A stretch of DNA of 64,000 nucleotides from [Phialemoniopsis] sp. UDSM-2020. Lineage: Eukaryota; Ascomycota; Sordariomycetes; Thyridiales; Thyridiaceae. Below, one piece after another: positions 23,217-35,263 of the stretch (position 1 is the stretch's first letter; each line of letters begins with the position of its first letter). Position numbers and translations under genes: made by a program. The stretch is taken from NCBI GenBank assembly GCA_018873225.1, contig JAEILZ010000002.1:868001-932000 (forward strand), written 5' to 3'. The notes below the pieces were generated by a model, which saw only the letters and a list, made by a program, of their open reading frames with translations, was not told the origin of the DNA and searched no databases.

Positions 23217-23856
23217 GGTTGCATGAGGCTTAGAGCGGGTCAGACACTAAATGCTGTGCCGAGATGGGTACTGCAAGTACGAAGGGACTGGTCCTTAAAG
23301 GCTTTCCCAGTGTTCTATTAGCGGCAGTAGTTAATATCCTTCCCACCTAGAGAGGCCCTGATAGTCATGGAATCAAGCATCCTTACTCACTCAATCTTAA
23401 GACGCTAGATTCAACCAATATAGCCAACTCCGGGCGTATCTAGATTCCCATGAGTTCATGCCTGTCAACGTTATCAAGCTGCTTGATCCACCTTGTCAAT
23501 TGCACCATCGAGCCTAGGCCGCGAATCCCTATCCATCGCATCGTCAAGAACCCAAGTTTCACTCGGTCGTCAATTGAAGCAAGCTACGATTCAACACCCA
23601 GTTGCGTGGCTAGCACGCCAAGGAAAGATTATCGAACATCACGTTTAGTCCGCTTCCAACATCCGATTATCACACAGGAACAGATACTCAGGATGCAGAG
23701 ACGCCATGACTTGTTTGTCACTGCTATATCAACTACAACTCCTATGTCCCTGGAGCGCATCCCCTGCGCCGCCCCAATGATTGTGCAGCGGCTTGAATAC
23801 CGAGGGCGCAATGTAACCGTGACCCGGCACTATGTCATTCTTGACAAAGATGGCTA
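23217..23856. other. convergent intergenic region
   Basis: 640 bases separate the stops of two convergent transporter genes. A 149-codon plus-strand frame (23450-23899) overlaps the neighbour's last exon antisense and shows no family features, so I see nothing coding here. Confidence 0.5.
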
Positions 23857-25788
23857 TCATGGCTCGTCAACATGGTCCGCATCCAGCTTATGGGAGTAGT
23901 CGGCCTGATGGGCGAATTCTGTAGATGATACGTCAGTGAGCAGTTCTTCACAGCGAATGCTACGCTACACCACTTACGGTCCACCTTGGTGTGCTTGAAC
24001 TTCCTTGCATGTACATGGTTGTCGAAGAGCAAGTCGATCTCTCCAAAAGTGCGGTCTTTGGTCTCGGGCAAGCGGAACCAGCACCACAGGTTGCACAGGA
24101 GATTCGTACCGGCATAGAACAAGCCAGCCTTGGCTCCCCAGTTCCAAGCTAGGGAACTTAGTCAGCTCAAGTGAAACAGCGTTGAGCGAACATCAGGCCA
24201 CACTTACAAACAGGCGACAGCATGTGCGGTGCAATCGAGTCGGAGAAGATCTGCGTGAGGTTATACACGAATCGGCCAATGACGATAGTCTTGTACCGCA
24301 GGCGACCCGACGGCGTCTCGGCAACGATGGGGTAGCATACGGGTCCCACGGTGATCATGTTGCACAACGTCATGACGACCAGGATAACACCGATAGCCAA
24401 CTGCGGGGCGTCCCCGTGGGCCCAGCCGAGACCGCCGATCACGATGAGGCAGACAAACATGAAGAGCAGGCCGCCCATGTACATGGTCGCGCGCCCGACG
24501 TGCGGGAAGAGGAACCAGCAGATGACGCCGCCGACGACGTAGCAGGCCGAGATGGAGATGTTGAGGTTGAAGGCCTGCAGCTCGTCGAAGCCGGCGGCCT
24601 CGAGGAAGACGACGGCGTAGCCGGTGATGGCGCTGCCGGAGAGGATCTGTGCGGCCCAGACGACGCAGTTCTGTATCAAGGCCAGTCAGTCAGCAATCAG
24701 TAGGTATGGCAGCTTCCAAGACATCTTACGATCTCAGTGCGGCGAAGGTTAGTGCCCTTGAAACACTCGAGGAAGCTAGCGTTCTCGGTCTCAGCCTTCT
24801 CGAGCTCGGTGGTGTGTCGGATGTAGGCAAGCGTAGCCTCGACTTCGCGGTCGCGGTCGGGAGAGTTGGTGCGGAGACGTGCCAGACTCTTGCGCGCCTG
24901 CTCAATCTTGTTCCTGCGCACGGCGTTCCAGGGCGACTCGGGCGCGAAGTAAGCGCCGAGGAAGAGGGGGATGGGCCACACCCACTGCAGGGCGAAGGGC
25001 AACCGCCAGCCAAGGTCACCCTCGAGACCGGCCACGGCGCGGACAACACCGGAGCACAGAAGGATACCGGCACCCCAGCACATGCAGACATAGGCGGTAA
25101 CGTAGGGTCGCAGGACTGTGGGGACGACTTCGGAGGCATATGTGGTCGAGAGAGTCTTTCAAAAATATTGTTAGTCATGAACTAAAGCTTCGATCTCATC
25201 TGTTCTTGTACTAACCTGGAAAACACCCCATGCAACACCGCACATGGCCTCGCCAAAAGCAAGCACAGGCAGAGAAGGGGCAAAGAAAGGGATGAAGATC
25301 ATCACAACCATCCAGGCCATGAAGAACATCATGGTGGGTCGGCAACCGTAGCGGTCCTGCGCATATGCGTTGGCGATCAGACCAGCGAGCTGGCCGACGA
25401 GAGCCGAGTTGGTAAGCCCAGACTGCCAGGCCGGCGAGATCAGCTTGTTGCCTGTCGAGGGGTCGTATTCTCCGAAACGGGCTTTGAACTGGGTCTGACC
25501 GTAGAACGACTTGATCTGTACGAATTACATCATTAGACAACATCGGCAGTACTTGCGTTTCGACGTTAAACTTACGATCATCAGATCGAAGCCTTCCATG
25601 ATAAGACTGGTAGACAAGAACATGGCCCAGAAGACGGCCTTCTTGTACTTGCCGAGGGCCTGGCGGACCGTCAACTTGCGGTCGGCGGCGTCACTCTCCT
25701 GGGCATGGTGGATGAGGTCGACCGTGTTGGCGTTGTTGAGGTCAAAGTTCTGGAGCTCACGCTCTGTCGGGACAACCTTGTCAGACAT
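23857..25788 (-). CDS. MFS alpha-glucoside (maltose-type) transporter
   Basis: This is a proton-coupled alpha-glucoside/maltose permease of the MAL/AGT1 branch of sugar porters. Six exons (25788-25576, 25515-25216, 25155-24730, 24670-24208, 24148-23978, 23918-23857) give 544 residues in one frame. Motifs include STSLIMEGFDLMI (TM1), NAYAQDRYGCRPTMM in loop 2-3, PESPWNAVRRNK after TM6, SGRLRYKTIVIGR between TM10 and TM11, and LPETKDRTFGEIDLLFDNHVHARKF after TM12, which is characteristic of this branch. The C-terminal tail is FAHQADYSHKLDADHVDEP. A degraded paralogue of this tail lies at 9.5-9.7 kb. It sits between the lactose-permease-like porter (convergent) and a Zn2Cys6 gene (divergent). 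Confidence 0.9.
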
Positions 25789-28541
25789 GGCTAGGTTGTG
25801 AGGCAATTAAAGATTGCAAGATATTGTAACAAGTTCAAGAGACCAAGAGACCATTCAAGACAGAATTGAGTCCCGATGACTTGGATAATCTTGATGATGG
25901 ACTGCGGAGGATCAACGATGTTTAAGTACTCGACATCTCAGTAGCTATGCCCTTGTTATGTTGCTGGGTCTGACCTGGGGATAGTGAGGCATGGATGCAA
26001 CCGGGGGAATAACCTTGAGAATGCTCGCAATAGCCGAGAACGATGTTTTGCTGCAAGAAACCACGCGACGCTAACCAGGAAGTCTTAGCCCAGAGCCACC
26101 GCGCCGTCGGTTGTCGCTGTTGATAGGCAAGTTTTGAGGACGATCAGCCCTGATGCGGCCCTTGTTCCCCTAGTCTGCCCCTAAAATCTCCGCCCACTCT
26201 AAGACACCGCCCTATCCTCCCCCATGTTGATTCATACCTGCTTTGAGATCTCTGGCCTTGGTATCTCCGCCTTGGAACTCGTGTTTCTTTGGACAGTTTT
26301 CAATCAGTTGTGGGGAAGTCGGGGTAGTGGAAACACAGTGGCTTGGCCCAGGCAATGATTTTACAAGCGCATCAATGAAAGTCGAGTATCGCGTCTCCGC
26401 ACGCCGCCGTTCGTTTTCTCCTCATCCGGGATGCCCTCGACGGCGCGTGCTATCTTCAGAGCAAGCTTCGGGATGGGTCCCGGTGGGTCGAAGCTGAACA
26501 AGTTGAGATAGAGAAGAAGAATCGTATCAGTTCGGGATCTATATGGCGCATCTACGATGTTCTGCGACGACGTGGTTCTGCAACATTGTCCTTGCATTAA
26601 CACAAGGTGCTGACAAAGGGGTCGGAGTGTTATTGGGGTAGTTGGAGAGAATTTCGGGGTACGCCCAACCGCATCGAGTTACAAGATGCTTAAGCGACAG
26701 TAGAAATGCAACACAAGATTGTCTTAGAGGGAAACAAATACCTGACTATCTTTCTTTGGTATTGAGAAACTTGAATTCGATCCTCAATTGCAGTAATATG
26801 CTCTACATACGACGTTCACATCCATAGACCTCTGAGCGTGTGTCCATGACATCGCCCAGCCATCAGTTGTGCGTCTAGCGTCAAACTTGATGTAAGGCTT
26901 ACATGGCCATAAGAAACGACTAGCAGTTCAATACTGCGCATTGTTCTCGTGATATCTGCTCGGCTAGATTCTCGCCCGCCATGTGGCACTCATGTGGCTT
27001 GGCGAATATTGACTTAGCCTTGGTTCTCTTGCGAGGTTATGGCTGTCTTGCCTTGATACCTTATCTTGAAGACATGCTATCACAATTATCGTAGTGTTAT
27101 CGCGAAGCTTCGGTCGTAGCGACATTACGCTGTGCGTCCAGTGACTAATAGCACTGCTATCCGATACCCGGCTGGGTTTTCCACCTGAACGCAGGGCAGC
27201 CGATGTTCCGGAGCTCAGTTCACCAGCACCGGCTCCGTGATCCCAACGCGCCAGTCCCCGATGTCCAATCCCTCTCTTGTATACATACTGTGTGCCTTGT
27301 AGAGGAAGTCAGGGAGACCGCGATGGCATGAAGAGGCAACACTTTTCCTCGCGTTGTCGCTGTAGCTCCGTGATTCGCACCAAGTTGAGGAAGTCAAAAG
27401 CCTTGACATATTGCTCTACTACCCCAGGCCGCCTTGAGACCTCCGTCTCTGACATCGGTCATTGTTTACCAAGACATGGATTTGGCCATTCGGATATCAT
27501 CGCCTCAAGCTCAAGCCACCACGCCGTAGCGCCTCTGGCGATCTCGGTGGGCTCGAGGTTGGGATCCATGGGAGGTCGGCTTATCCGCTCCGTCTTGGAG
27601 GGTGGGTCGCGCTAATTCAGCGCTACGGTAGCCCTTCCGACATCGCATGTACGCCCGACAGACGATCTTCCAACGGCGTGAAGGCTAGGGGAGAGGAGAG
27701 AACCTTGGAAGAGGGGACAAAACTCGTGTGGAAATCGGCACTTGTCCTGATAGATAGGGCCGACTTTCACCCCTCCCTCGCGGCATGTTGTGTCACCATC
27801 TGGATCGAGCATCGCCCACTGGCAGGCCTTGGCGAAAGGAGGTTCAAGAATGGCGTGCGAGCGCTCAACATATGTTACACGATACCAAAACTTTGATTCT
27901 TGTCGAGCTTGAAAGAGAAGGACGGCTTTGAGTCTTGCCTGTAGCTAGCTAGGATGCAAAGGTACCAGATGGAGCACAGGCCTGCCTTAGCCTCTGTCGG
28001 CCTTTGGACTACCACAATCTCGTGGACTTCAAAGCACCTTAGGCTGTGAATTAGTGCCGTGCAATTAGCAGCTGGGTTGGAGGGCATTTTGGCGTGTTCA
28101 GATATGCAGCGGAAAGTACGTAGAATCAGGGTCTGGTTACGAAGTAGGGTGGCATTGATAACCACCGTCCGGATACCACCACTTTGGAAAGGCCGCAGGC
28201 GAATCAGACCTCTTGCTTCGTGGAATCGTAGGGTCTCAATCCCACCAGTCTTCTCTTCGAGACTTATCTGCAGGTTCTCGAAGGCTTCTCCTGTATGCAT
28301 CTGCAGAACTGGGCTGCTGTCATCCATCCTTATCTTGCCTTGTCGACCCACACCCCGCGTTCTCCACACGCACACACGCAAGACAAAGTCGATTGCCCCC
28401 CCCTCCCCTTCACACCGATCGACGGACAGAGCCTGCGCCGCCCACCACGGCCGGTATTACTACAGACGCCTGGGCAGCTTTCCTTCCCCGTCTACTGATG
28501 TCGCGCCCGAACCGCCCCCGGGTAGTAATGCCGACGACATC
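25789..28541. promoter_or_regulatory. long divergent intergenic region, transporter / Zn2Cys6 factor
   Basis: This 2.75-kb gap holds the promoters of two divergent genes. It contains the doubtful gene remnant at 27206-27569, described separately. A cytosine-rich stretch with CACACACAC occurs around 28350-28400, close to the regulator start. A 168-codon reverse frame at 27875-28381 shows no recognisable features and was not called. Confidence 0.45.
27206..27569 (-). pseudogene. possible small or decayed gene of unknown family
   Basis: The reverse strand starts MDPNLEPTEIARGATAWW and ends its first part at LEAMISEWPNPCL. A 51-nt GTAAAC..GTAG segment (about 27466-27416) would join it in phase to VEQYVKAFDFLNLVRITELQ. 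That frame stops after EEKCCLFMPSRSP, while another frame just downstream reads LPDFLYKAHSMYTREGLDIG to a stop at 27216. Amino-acid composition looks protein-like, and one intron fits, but a frame change is needed in the middle. I do not recognise the family. It could be a short real gene with a further intron, a relic, or chance. Confidence 0.3.
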
Positions 28542-31254
28542 ATGGAGCCCGGGACTTCACAAGGACGGGTGATGAAACGATCTCCAAACGCGTAAGTTCT
28601 AGCCACTGCTGTGCTGTCCAATGCGCGAGTGGCACTTCACGCTAAGGGGGACCGCTGGCTGACTCCTGTCTTGGCTTTTCTCTCCACGCAGCTGCACACG
28701 ATGCCGGCGACAAAAGATCAAATGCTCCGGTCTACAGCCGTGTGACAGCTGCAGCAAACGCAAGCTGGTCTGTGTGTTTGATGGCCGCGATAACAAGGTC
28801 CTGGTCACGCAAGGGTAAGCCCTGGGCCCGGGGATGGAGCACACCACCGCATCGGTCTGGATAAGTCTGGTTCTGAACGACGAATCTAGTTACCTCTCCG
28901 ACCTCCAGGAAAAGATCGCTCGCCTCGAGGAGCAAGAGTCACGGCGGCTGTATGCATCGTCGGAGCTGAGTCGTGATGATCACGACGGCGATGCGCAAAT
29001 CGGTATGTTTTCTATGATTTCCAGATACGTTGGCCATTGGATGCTGACAGACAGGCAGCAACACCTGACGCAAGTCAACATGATCCGACCACAGCCGTCG
29101 CGACATCGTCTAACGTCCATGGGGATGAACCCCCATTGACAAAGACGCAAGTGCTCTCGCCCGAGGCAGCCGACCTGACGAATCCATTGACTGTCATGCC
29201 ATCGACATACATGTCTGCATCTAACGGGAGAACATGTGAGTTCCCTCCATAAAAGACATCTCGCGATGGCTACTGATCCGACGTCAGTCTACCTCGGCAC
29301 CTCATCCAACTGGTCGTTCTCTCGGAAAGTTCTCAGTCTCACTCATGAACACGTATATAATGAACCTCTTCCTACCGGCGCGCTTCTCTTCGATGGCTTC
29401 GCCTATGACATCGGCTGGGACGGATCGCGGTCAAGTCCCAGTCCACCGGATCCGGTGCTACCGAGCCCTGATCATGCCATCTATCTAATCAATGCCGTCA
29501 AATTCCACTGCGGCCAGCTGTTCCACCTCTTCGACGAGGAAGACTTCATGGCTGGCCTGCACAGATTCTACTCCAATTCATTAGACAGACCTGACAGCGC
29601 AGGACTGTGGTACATCCACTTTCTCACAGTGTTGGCTCTGGGCAAGTCGTTCACCCTGCAGAAGAACCAAGGAAGGCGGCCATCAGGCGCAAACTTCATC
29701 TCAAAGGCACTACACTTGCTCCCGGACATCACATTCTTATGTCGGGAACCTGTTGAGGCAACGGAGATCTTATGCTGTATAGCCTTGTACTTACAGTCAC
29801 TCGACTTCCGCAACTCTGCAGATGTCTTCGTAAGTACCCGCTTTGGTCCATGTGGTCATCTTAGGCTAATTTCCTGACCAGATTGGACAAGCCATGCGCA
29901 CCGCGATGGGATACGGCATGAATACCGACATGCCGATACGCATCCTAGGCGAGCATCTGGTGCAAAGGTGTCGAAAGATATGGTGGACGGTGTACATACT
30001 AGATCGGCAGATGACTTCACTGATGGGAAATCCATCATCAATCAGCGACGATGATGTGTACTGCCAACTACCGACATTTGCTGGCTCGGTGCAACGGACG
30101 GCTGCACTGGGTATGCAAGTCAAGTTGGCACGGGTCATCTCCAATATCAACGGAAGTAAGTCGGGCCTCAATCCGGTTCTTCGTTGCATGAGGATGCTGA
30201 CTGTTATTAGCTGTATATGGTTCGAGCGGAAGGTTACGAAAAAAGTTCTTGACCAGCACCAAGGCCGTGCTGGAGGGCATCGCCAGGCTTGCGGATGAGT
30301 TACGGCAGACCTTTCCTCTACACTCTGAAGAATCCTTCGGCGGTGTGTCGAGAATGTCGGCACATTTACATATCTTATATCACCAGGTATTGGCGCTTCA
30401 ATTTTGTCATACTAGCTTCAACGCTGACATGACTGTTTCCAGTGTATCGTCCTCGCAACGAGGCCGATGCTATTCTGTTGTCTCAACATGCAATACGAAG
30501 CACCGTCAAACATGCTTCAATCCTTCCTCGCACCACCTAGCAAAATCCGCAATCTTCTGACCATGTGCATGGAATCATCCATCCAAATTCTTCACATCCT
30601 CGACGGCCTCCAGAACCAAGGCCTCCTTGGTATGCTCGTCCCCACACAACCTTGTCTTCCACCACTAACGTGGCCACTGTCACAGAGGCCTTCATGCCCT
30701 TCGACCTAGACTCTCTCTTCATGACCACCATCGTCTTGCTAGTCGGCAGCGTTGTCGACGCTCAGCTCCTCGGCAGCGACCCGCCCGCCTGGCTCGATCG
30801 CGCCTACGCCCTCTTCGACGAGATGATCACGCGCGGCAACCTCGTCGCCGAGTTCCGCAAGACCGAGGTCCAGAAGCTCGCCGGCATGATGAAGCTCGTC
30901 GGAGGTGGTGAGGGTGGTACTGCATCCGCTGTGATGCCGCAGCAGCTCCCCGACGCGGCGGGGACAATGCTCGCACAACAGCAGCAGCAGCAGCAGATGG
31001 CGGCGAACAACGCTGTGCTCGCGCCGGCGCCTATGATGACTACGATGACGGCTGCGGGGTTGCCAGCGAGTTTACCGCCTTTCTACCAGGACGTTACGGC
31101 GCCGTTTCATCTGGATATTGGGGGTGCGGATGGTGGTGACGGGGGCGATTTCACGGCTGAGCAGATCATGGCTGTTGCAAATTCGATCGGCGGAGAGGAT
31201 GTTGAGTGGATATCACGGGCAATTATTGAGAATAGTATTTGGGAGACGGAGTGA
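28542..31254 (+). CDS. Zn(II)2Cys6 transcription factor with fungal-TF middle homology domain
   Basis: This is a second nuclear regulator of the neighbourhood. Nine exons (28542-28591, 28692-28814, 28890-29002, 29059-29235, 29288-29829, 29882-30155, 30211-30386, 30443-30629, 30686-31254) make 736 residues in frame. The zinc cluster CTRCRRQKIKCSGLQPCDSC lies at residues 18-38, followed by CVFDGRDNKVLVTQGYL and a coiled-coil-like dimerisation helix (LSDLQEKIARLEEQE). The middle domain (about 170-520) has the PF04082-type core FHLFDEEDFMAGL, GQAMRTAMGYGMNTDMP, RRCRKIWWTVYILDRQM-like and SDDDVYCQLP. The C-terminus has a seven-glutamine tract (30977-30997) and an acidic end (DIGGADGGDGGDF, GGEDVEW), which are plausible activation regions. 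Together with the Upc2-like factor it is a candidate regulator of the cluster. Confidence 0.88.
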
Positions 31255-31507
31255 TGATTAGACAGGACTACTGAATTGTAATGGGCCCAAAATGGCTCGA
31301 CAAATTCCCATGTCAAAAGCCATCCGCGCTATGTGCTCATGTTCATCCTGATGAATGTTTCTTGTCTATCCAAGGCATTGAGCCCCAGACGGGGTTGGAA
31401 TCTGCCAAGTTCACCGCCTTACTCTCTAACAAGTCGTCCTCTCAGTAATCTGTTGTTCCGCGCAACGACATCGTGCAACGACACAACTAACTTCTAACCC
31501 TAGGGAC

Positions 31508-34500
31508 TTAATTGAAAAGCTTAGAAGCTTCAAAGTCTTCCTTCAAGCCTTCATCAAGACTTCCCCTCCGTAAGAATACCTCGAGAACCTTCTCGGACAA
31601 CTTCTTCATCTCCTCCAGCTCCCAGTCCGCAGGAGGTTCTTGAGTGGTGGAGTTTCGGTCGATCAGTCGCTGTAATAAGCCGTGGCTCGGGAATGCTGAC
31701 CCAAGTAATTCTCGTAAATTGCACTGATCTCCTTCATTGAGAGGGAAATATTCTCCAGGCTTAACACGGTCAGACTTGAACTCCATTAGATTATTATGAA
31801 TCCTAGGTTTGCTGCACAGCCTGATGCACGAGTTGTGGGGAATGACCAGATACTCAAACCAGATGTTAGTATCTGCGCCGAAAAGCAGGAACAAAATGAG
31901 CAGTACTTCCACGTAGTGCTTAGACGCCTGCTCGTGCATCACCAAGCGTAGAAGAAGTACTTCCCAAAGGGAATTGCCGCCAAATGTGTAAATGCAGTTT
32001 GGCGATATGCCTTGCTCTAGGAAGAACCGAAAAGCTTTCGCCCTTTGGTCTTGCAGAAAACTGGCTCGAATCAATCTTGTAGGCACATCACAATGCCAGA
32101 CAAGTTGCGCAAAGGAGGTCAAAAACGACTGTGAGGCGCCCATGGCCGAGTTTGAAACAGGGTTGACTAGATCAAGATTTAAATGTTCAAATACGCCAAA
32201 TTGGGCTAGCAAAGTGCCAAGAGCAGTAGACGGTGTCAGACACAGTTCAACTGGCGTTTCCTGACCTGTGGGTTCCTCTGCCGTCATGTATACGCGCAGA
32301 TGTTCAAACTGACGCAGGGCCTCCTCCATACCCCTGAGGTGCGATGCCCAGACAGACGTCGTGGCCGCACCAGTCAGCTCACAACTTTCGACAAGCGATT
32401 CAATGTTATCCGAAAACGAATCCGAAAAATTTTCCTGGTCGTGTGGAAACAATTTCAAGATCGCCAGATACGCCGCGAGGGAGAAGTCTGCCGGGTTGAA
32501 ATGGTCAGAGTTGCTGGTGATGAACTGACGAAGATCCGGTTGGAGCATCACATCATAGACTGATCGATGAACAAGGCGAAGCGAGACAAAGCTTGCGAGT
32601 TTCACAGGAACTTCTTCCTCGGTTGTAGGCCAAAACGCCCGAAAGGCGTGCCGTATTTCGACCAAGCCAAGGCACAAATGATGAACTCGATTGCTCGCTC
32701 TTCGAAAACGGCGATTAAGCTCTTCTTGGCTGATGAATTGGTTCTTTAGTTTTAATGCAGAGCTTGTGTCCTCGTAATCTTCCAAAAAAGAGCAATAGAT
32801 CAACGGTATCCCAAAGGCAGGCCTAGCAATCTGGTCCCGATACCAATGTTGCCAAGTGAGGAGAGCGAAGATTCTCATCGCGTAATGCCCGTCGCTTGCA
32901 TAATCGAATCTTGAAATGGCTTGAAAGATTGATCGAAATAGAGCATCTATCTCTCTAGGTAAGTCCTGGACTTTGCGCCTGATGTTCTCCATGCGATCTT
33001 CTAACATCAGACCGTTGAGAATCCCTCGAAGGGCAACCGTGACCCAAAGAAAGACCCCTCCAGCCTTGTGGATTACATCTTCAGCGATGCTCAGTAATTC
33101 TACCTTGTCTCTTTCATCCAGTGCCTTGAAGTCCTCGTTCTCTTCCACAGTTTTCCGAACGTACGACGCTATGTCGCGATACGTGACAAGATGAAGTTGC
33201 AGCTTCGGACACTGAGCCAGTCTATGCAGAAAAACTTGATGTTCGCGGCTTGATACACATATCTTGATGTAATCAGGGCTTTGACGGGTTAGATCCAGGA
33301 GTTTCCGCGTCATCGAGTCCTGGTCTCCATCAAATTCATCCAGTCCATCGAGAAAGAATGCGAAGTGGGGACCCTGGAATGCTCCGGACTGAGTGTGTTG
33401 AACAAGATTGGTAAAAGCAACTTCGATGTCTGTGGCACTGATTCCATAGACCTGGAGGGAGTACTCTGAGACGCCATTAACTCCAGAACTCACTAGGTGG
33501 CCCGGGAATATTGTGTCCACCAAATCTGGAACATTGATGAGAATTGATCTCAGAAGAGCTCGCATCAATCCATGGAAGGACCGTTGTATCTTTGTTCCCA
33601 TGGCCCAGAAAAAGAAGTTGGCGACAACAACTGGTTTCCCATGAGACCACTTTTCCAGGTGGTGCTTAGTCTCGTTGCTTTCGCAAAAGAACTTCATGAG
33701 AGTCGATTTACCAGATCCTGGTTTACCCGAGATATGGAAAAGTCCCTCTCCACCACTCAACCAATGTAACAGTCCCTCTTTAGCAGCCGATTCAACATCT
33801 GACAGCTGCAAATTCTCATTTGACGGTTCGAGAAGCCAAGAAAAGGTGTTCATATGTGCTCTTGTCACATCGTCGAAGCGATCCGTCAACCCCTCAACCC
33901 CAAGCAGGCGAATTAACTCGACCTACGGTCAAGTGGGCCACCGCCCCCCCGGGCCGGCTAAATCACACCAAAATTAACAAATTTCAAATATAAATAGTTA
34001 ATTCCAGAAAAAAGTTAAAAATAAATAGAAAATTAACTAAAAGTAAAGCTTTTATAAAGAATTTATTATAAAATTATTAAAATTCTATTTAATTCTCTTA
34101 TTAAGATATACTACTTTTTTAGTTTTTATATTAAATAGGGTTAGGGTTTAAGGTGGAATTTTTCTTTAAAAAGAACTTATTAAAAAAGTTTTAATTATAA
34201 TTTATTTACTTTTAAATAAATATTTTTTCTATATAGATAGTTTATTTATTACTTTAAAAGTATTTTTAAAATTTTTATATCTTTTTTATTTAAAAAGTTA
34301 TATAATAAAATATTCCTTAATATTTAAATATAGACCTTACTAGTAAATTAGTTAAGATCTACTATTTTTACTTATTTTAAAATATCTAGTAAAATATATT
34401 AGTAACTATTTTTTCTAAAATTTTTAATTAAAAGAAAGACTAATAAGATAATTGATTCTATTTTCTTTTTATTTCTATCTCTTTTTCTTAATTAATTACT

Positions 34501-35263
34501 AATTCTTTAAATTTATTGATTTTAGTATGATCTAGGTGGCCCGGGGGGGCGGTGGCCCACTTGACCGTGACTCGACTTACTCTCTCGCAGTGATCTCTGC
34601 TGAGGCTCTTCTGGTATACTTGGAGAAGGTGGTGCAACTTTCTGTCTATGTCCTCGCCAAGTGTGGACTGGCTCAGGCTCGATTGCAAAGTTTTCACGTC
34701 TTCTTGTAAAGCTTTGATTTGATCAAGCCCCGTCTCTTGAGCAGTAACGATCTTACTCAGCTGATTGATAATGTTTTCCCTAGCAATGTGTTAGCTCGTA
34801 GTCATATTATACAGTGCCAAGTTTCCTACCAGGATGATTGATTGAGCTCAAGTATGAGAAGTTCCTTGCACCGCATCAGTCGCTGCTCTAGTGCAGATCG
34901 GCCTTTGTCGGATCTCCAAATCTTCCATGAAGTCTTCAACGTCTCTGTAACACTTCCTGTTCTCTGGGGCGTGATTCTTACTACTGCATCCTGGACCTCT
35001 TGGGAAAGATGGATGCACTCTGTGGTCAACTGATCCAGTGTTGAAGGTGGGATGTTATTCGGTGTTGCACTTTGCCGTGAACGAGCAATCTGTTCCGATA
35101 CACGTTTGAGATTGTGCGCAAAGACTGTCAAGTCGGTATTTGACTGTGCAACGTCTGAAACTGAATGGTAGATGTCGTGAATCTGTTTGAGGGCCTTTCC
35201 GCTCATGTCCAGTAGCGTAAAGACATTGACTACGAGGCCAAATGTCGTGATTGAGTCCGGCAT
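31508..35263 (-). CDS. NACHT-domain STAND (NLR-like) protein, carries a transposon-derived intron
   Basis: This is a signalling NTPase of the fungal NLR-like class. I join exons 35263-34830, 34779-34581 and 33922-31508, giving 1015 residues in one frame. The N-terminus (MPDSITTFGLVVNVFTLLD..ALKQIHDIYHSVSDVAQSN) is the fungal STAND N-terminal helical domain. Exon 2 encodes a coiled coil (LDQIKALQEDVKTLQSSLSQ). NACHT has Walker A HISGKPGSGKSTLMKFF (about residue 277) and Walker B FFLDGLDEFDGD (about 398). The remainder is helical without ANK or WD repeats that I can recognise. The second intron (34580-33923, 658 nt) is almost entirely a terminal-inverted-repeat element. With GTAAGT at 34580 and TAG at 33925-33923 the exons join in frame (CER/VELIRLLG). 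Without that splicing the gene would be split. A start at 33889 (MTDRFDDV) would give a shorter NACHT-only protein. Confidence 0.82.
33925..33955 (+). repeat. left terminal inverted repeat (31 bp)
   Basis: It begins acggtcaagtgggccaccg and continues through seven C and gggcc. It is the exact reverse complement of 34538-34568. Confidence 0.95.
34538..34568 (-). repeat. right terminal inverted repeat (31 bp)
   Basis: It begins ggcccggggggg and ends cacttgaccgt. It is the exact reverse complement of 33925-33955. Confidence 0.95.

Larger units (their letters stand above)
33924..34569. mobile_element. 646-bp MITE-like TIR element, AT-rich interior
   Basis: The element has 31-bp perfect terminal inverted repeats that are GC-rich. 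The interior is extremely rich in A and T, with dense TpA, and has no coding capacity. Flanks are an imperfect 8-bp target duplication, actcgacc (33916-33923) and actcgact (34570-34577), which suggests a hAT-like transposase, though 7 bp cannot be excluded. The interior includes a TAGGGTTAGGGTTT stretch near 34136. The contrast between GC-rich ends and AT-rich interior fits repeat-induced point mutation or simple AT-rich composition. It lies in an intron of the STAND gene. Confidence 0.88.

Noticed and set aside
31508..33889. A separate short NACHT gene starting at the ATG at 33889
   Set aside because: The upstream exons carry the STAND N-terminal domain in the same direction and join in frame through the element-containing intron, so one gene is more likely.
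34136..34151. Telomere or subtelomere signal (TAGGGTTAGGG)
   Set aside because: Only two units occur, inside a transposon, with ordinary genes on both sides.
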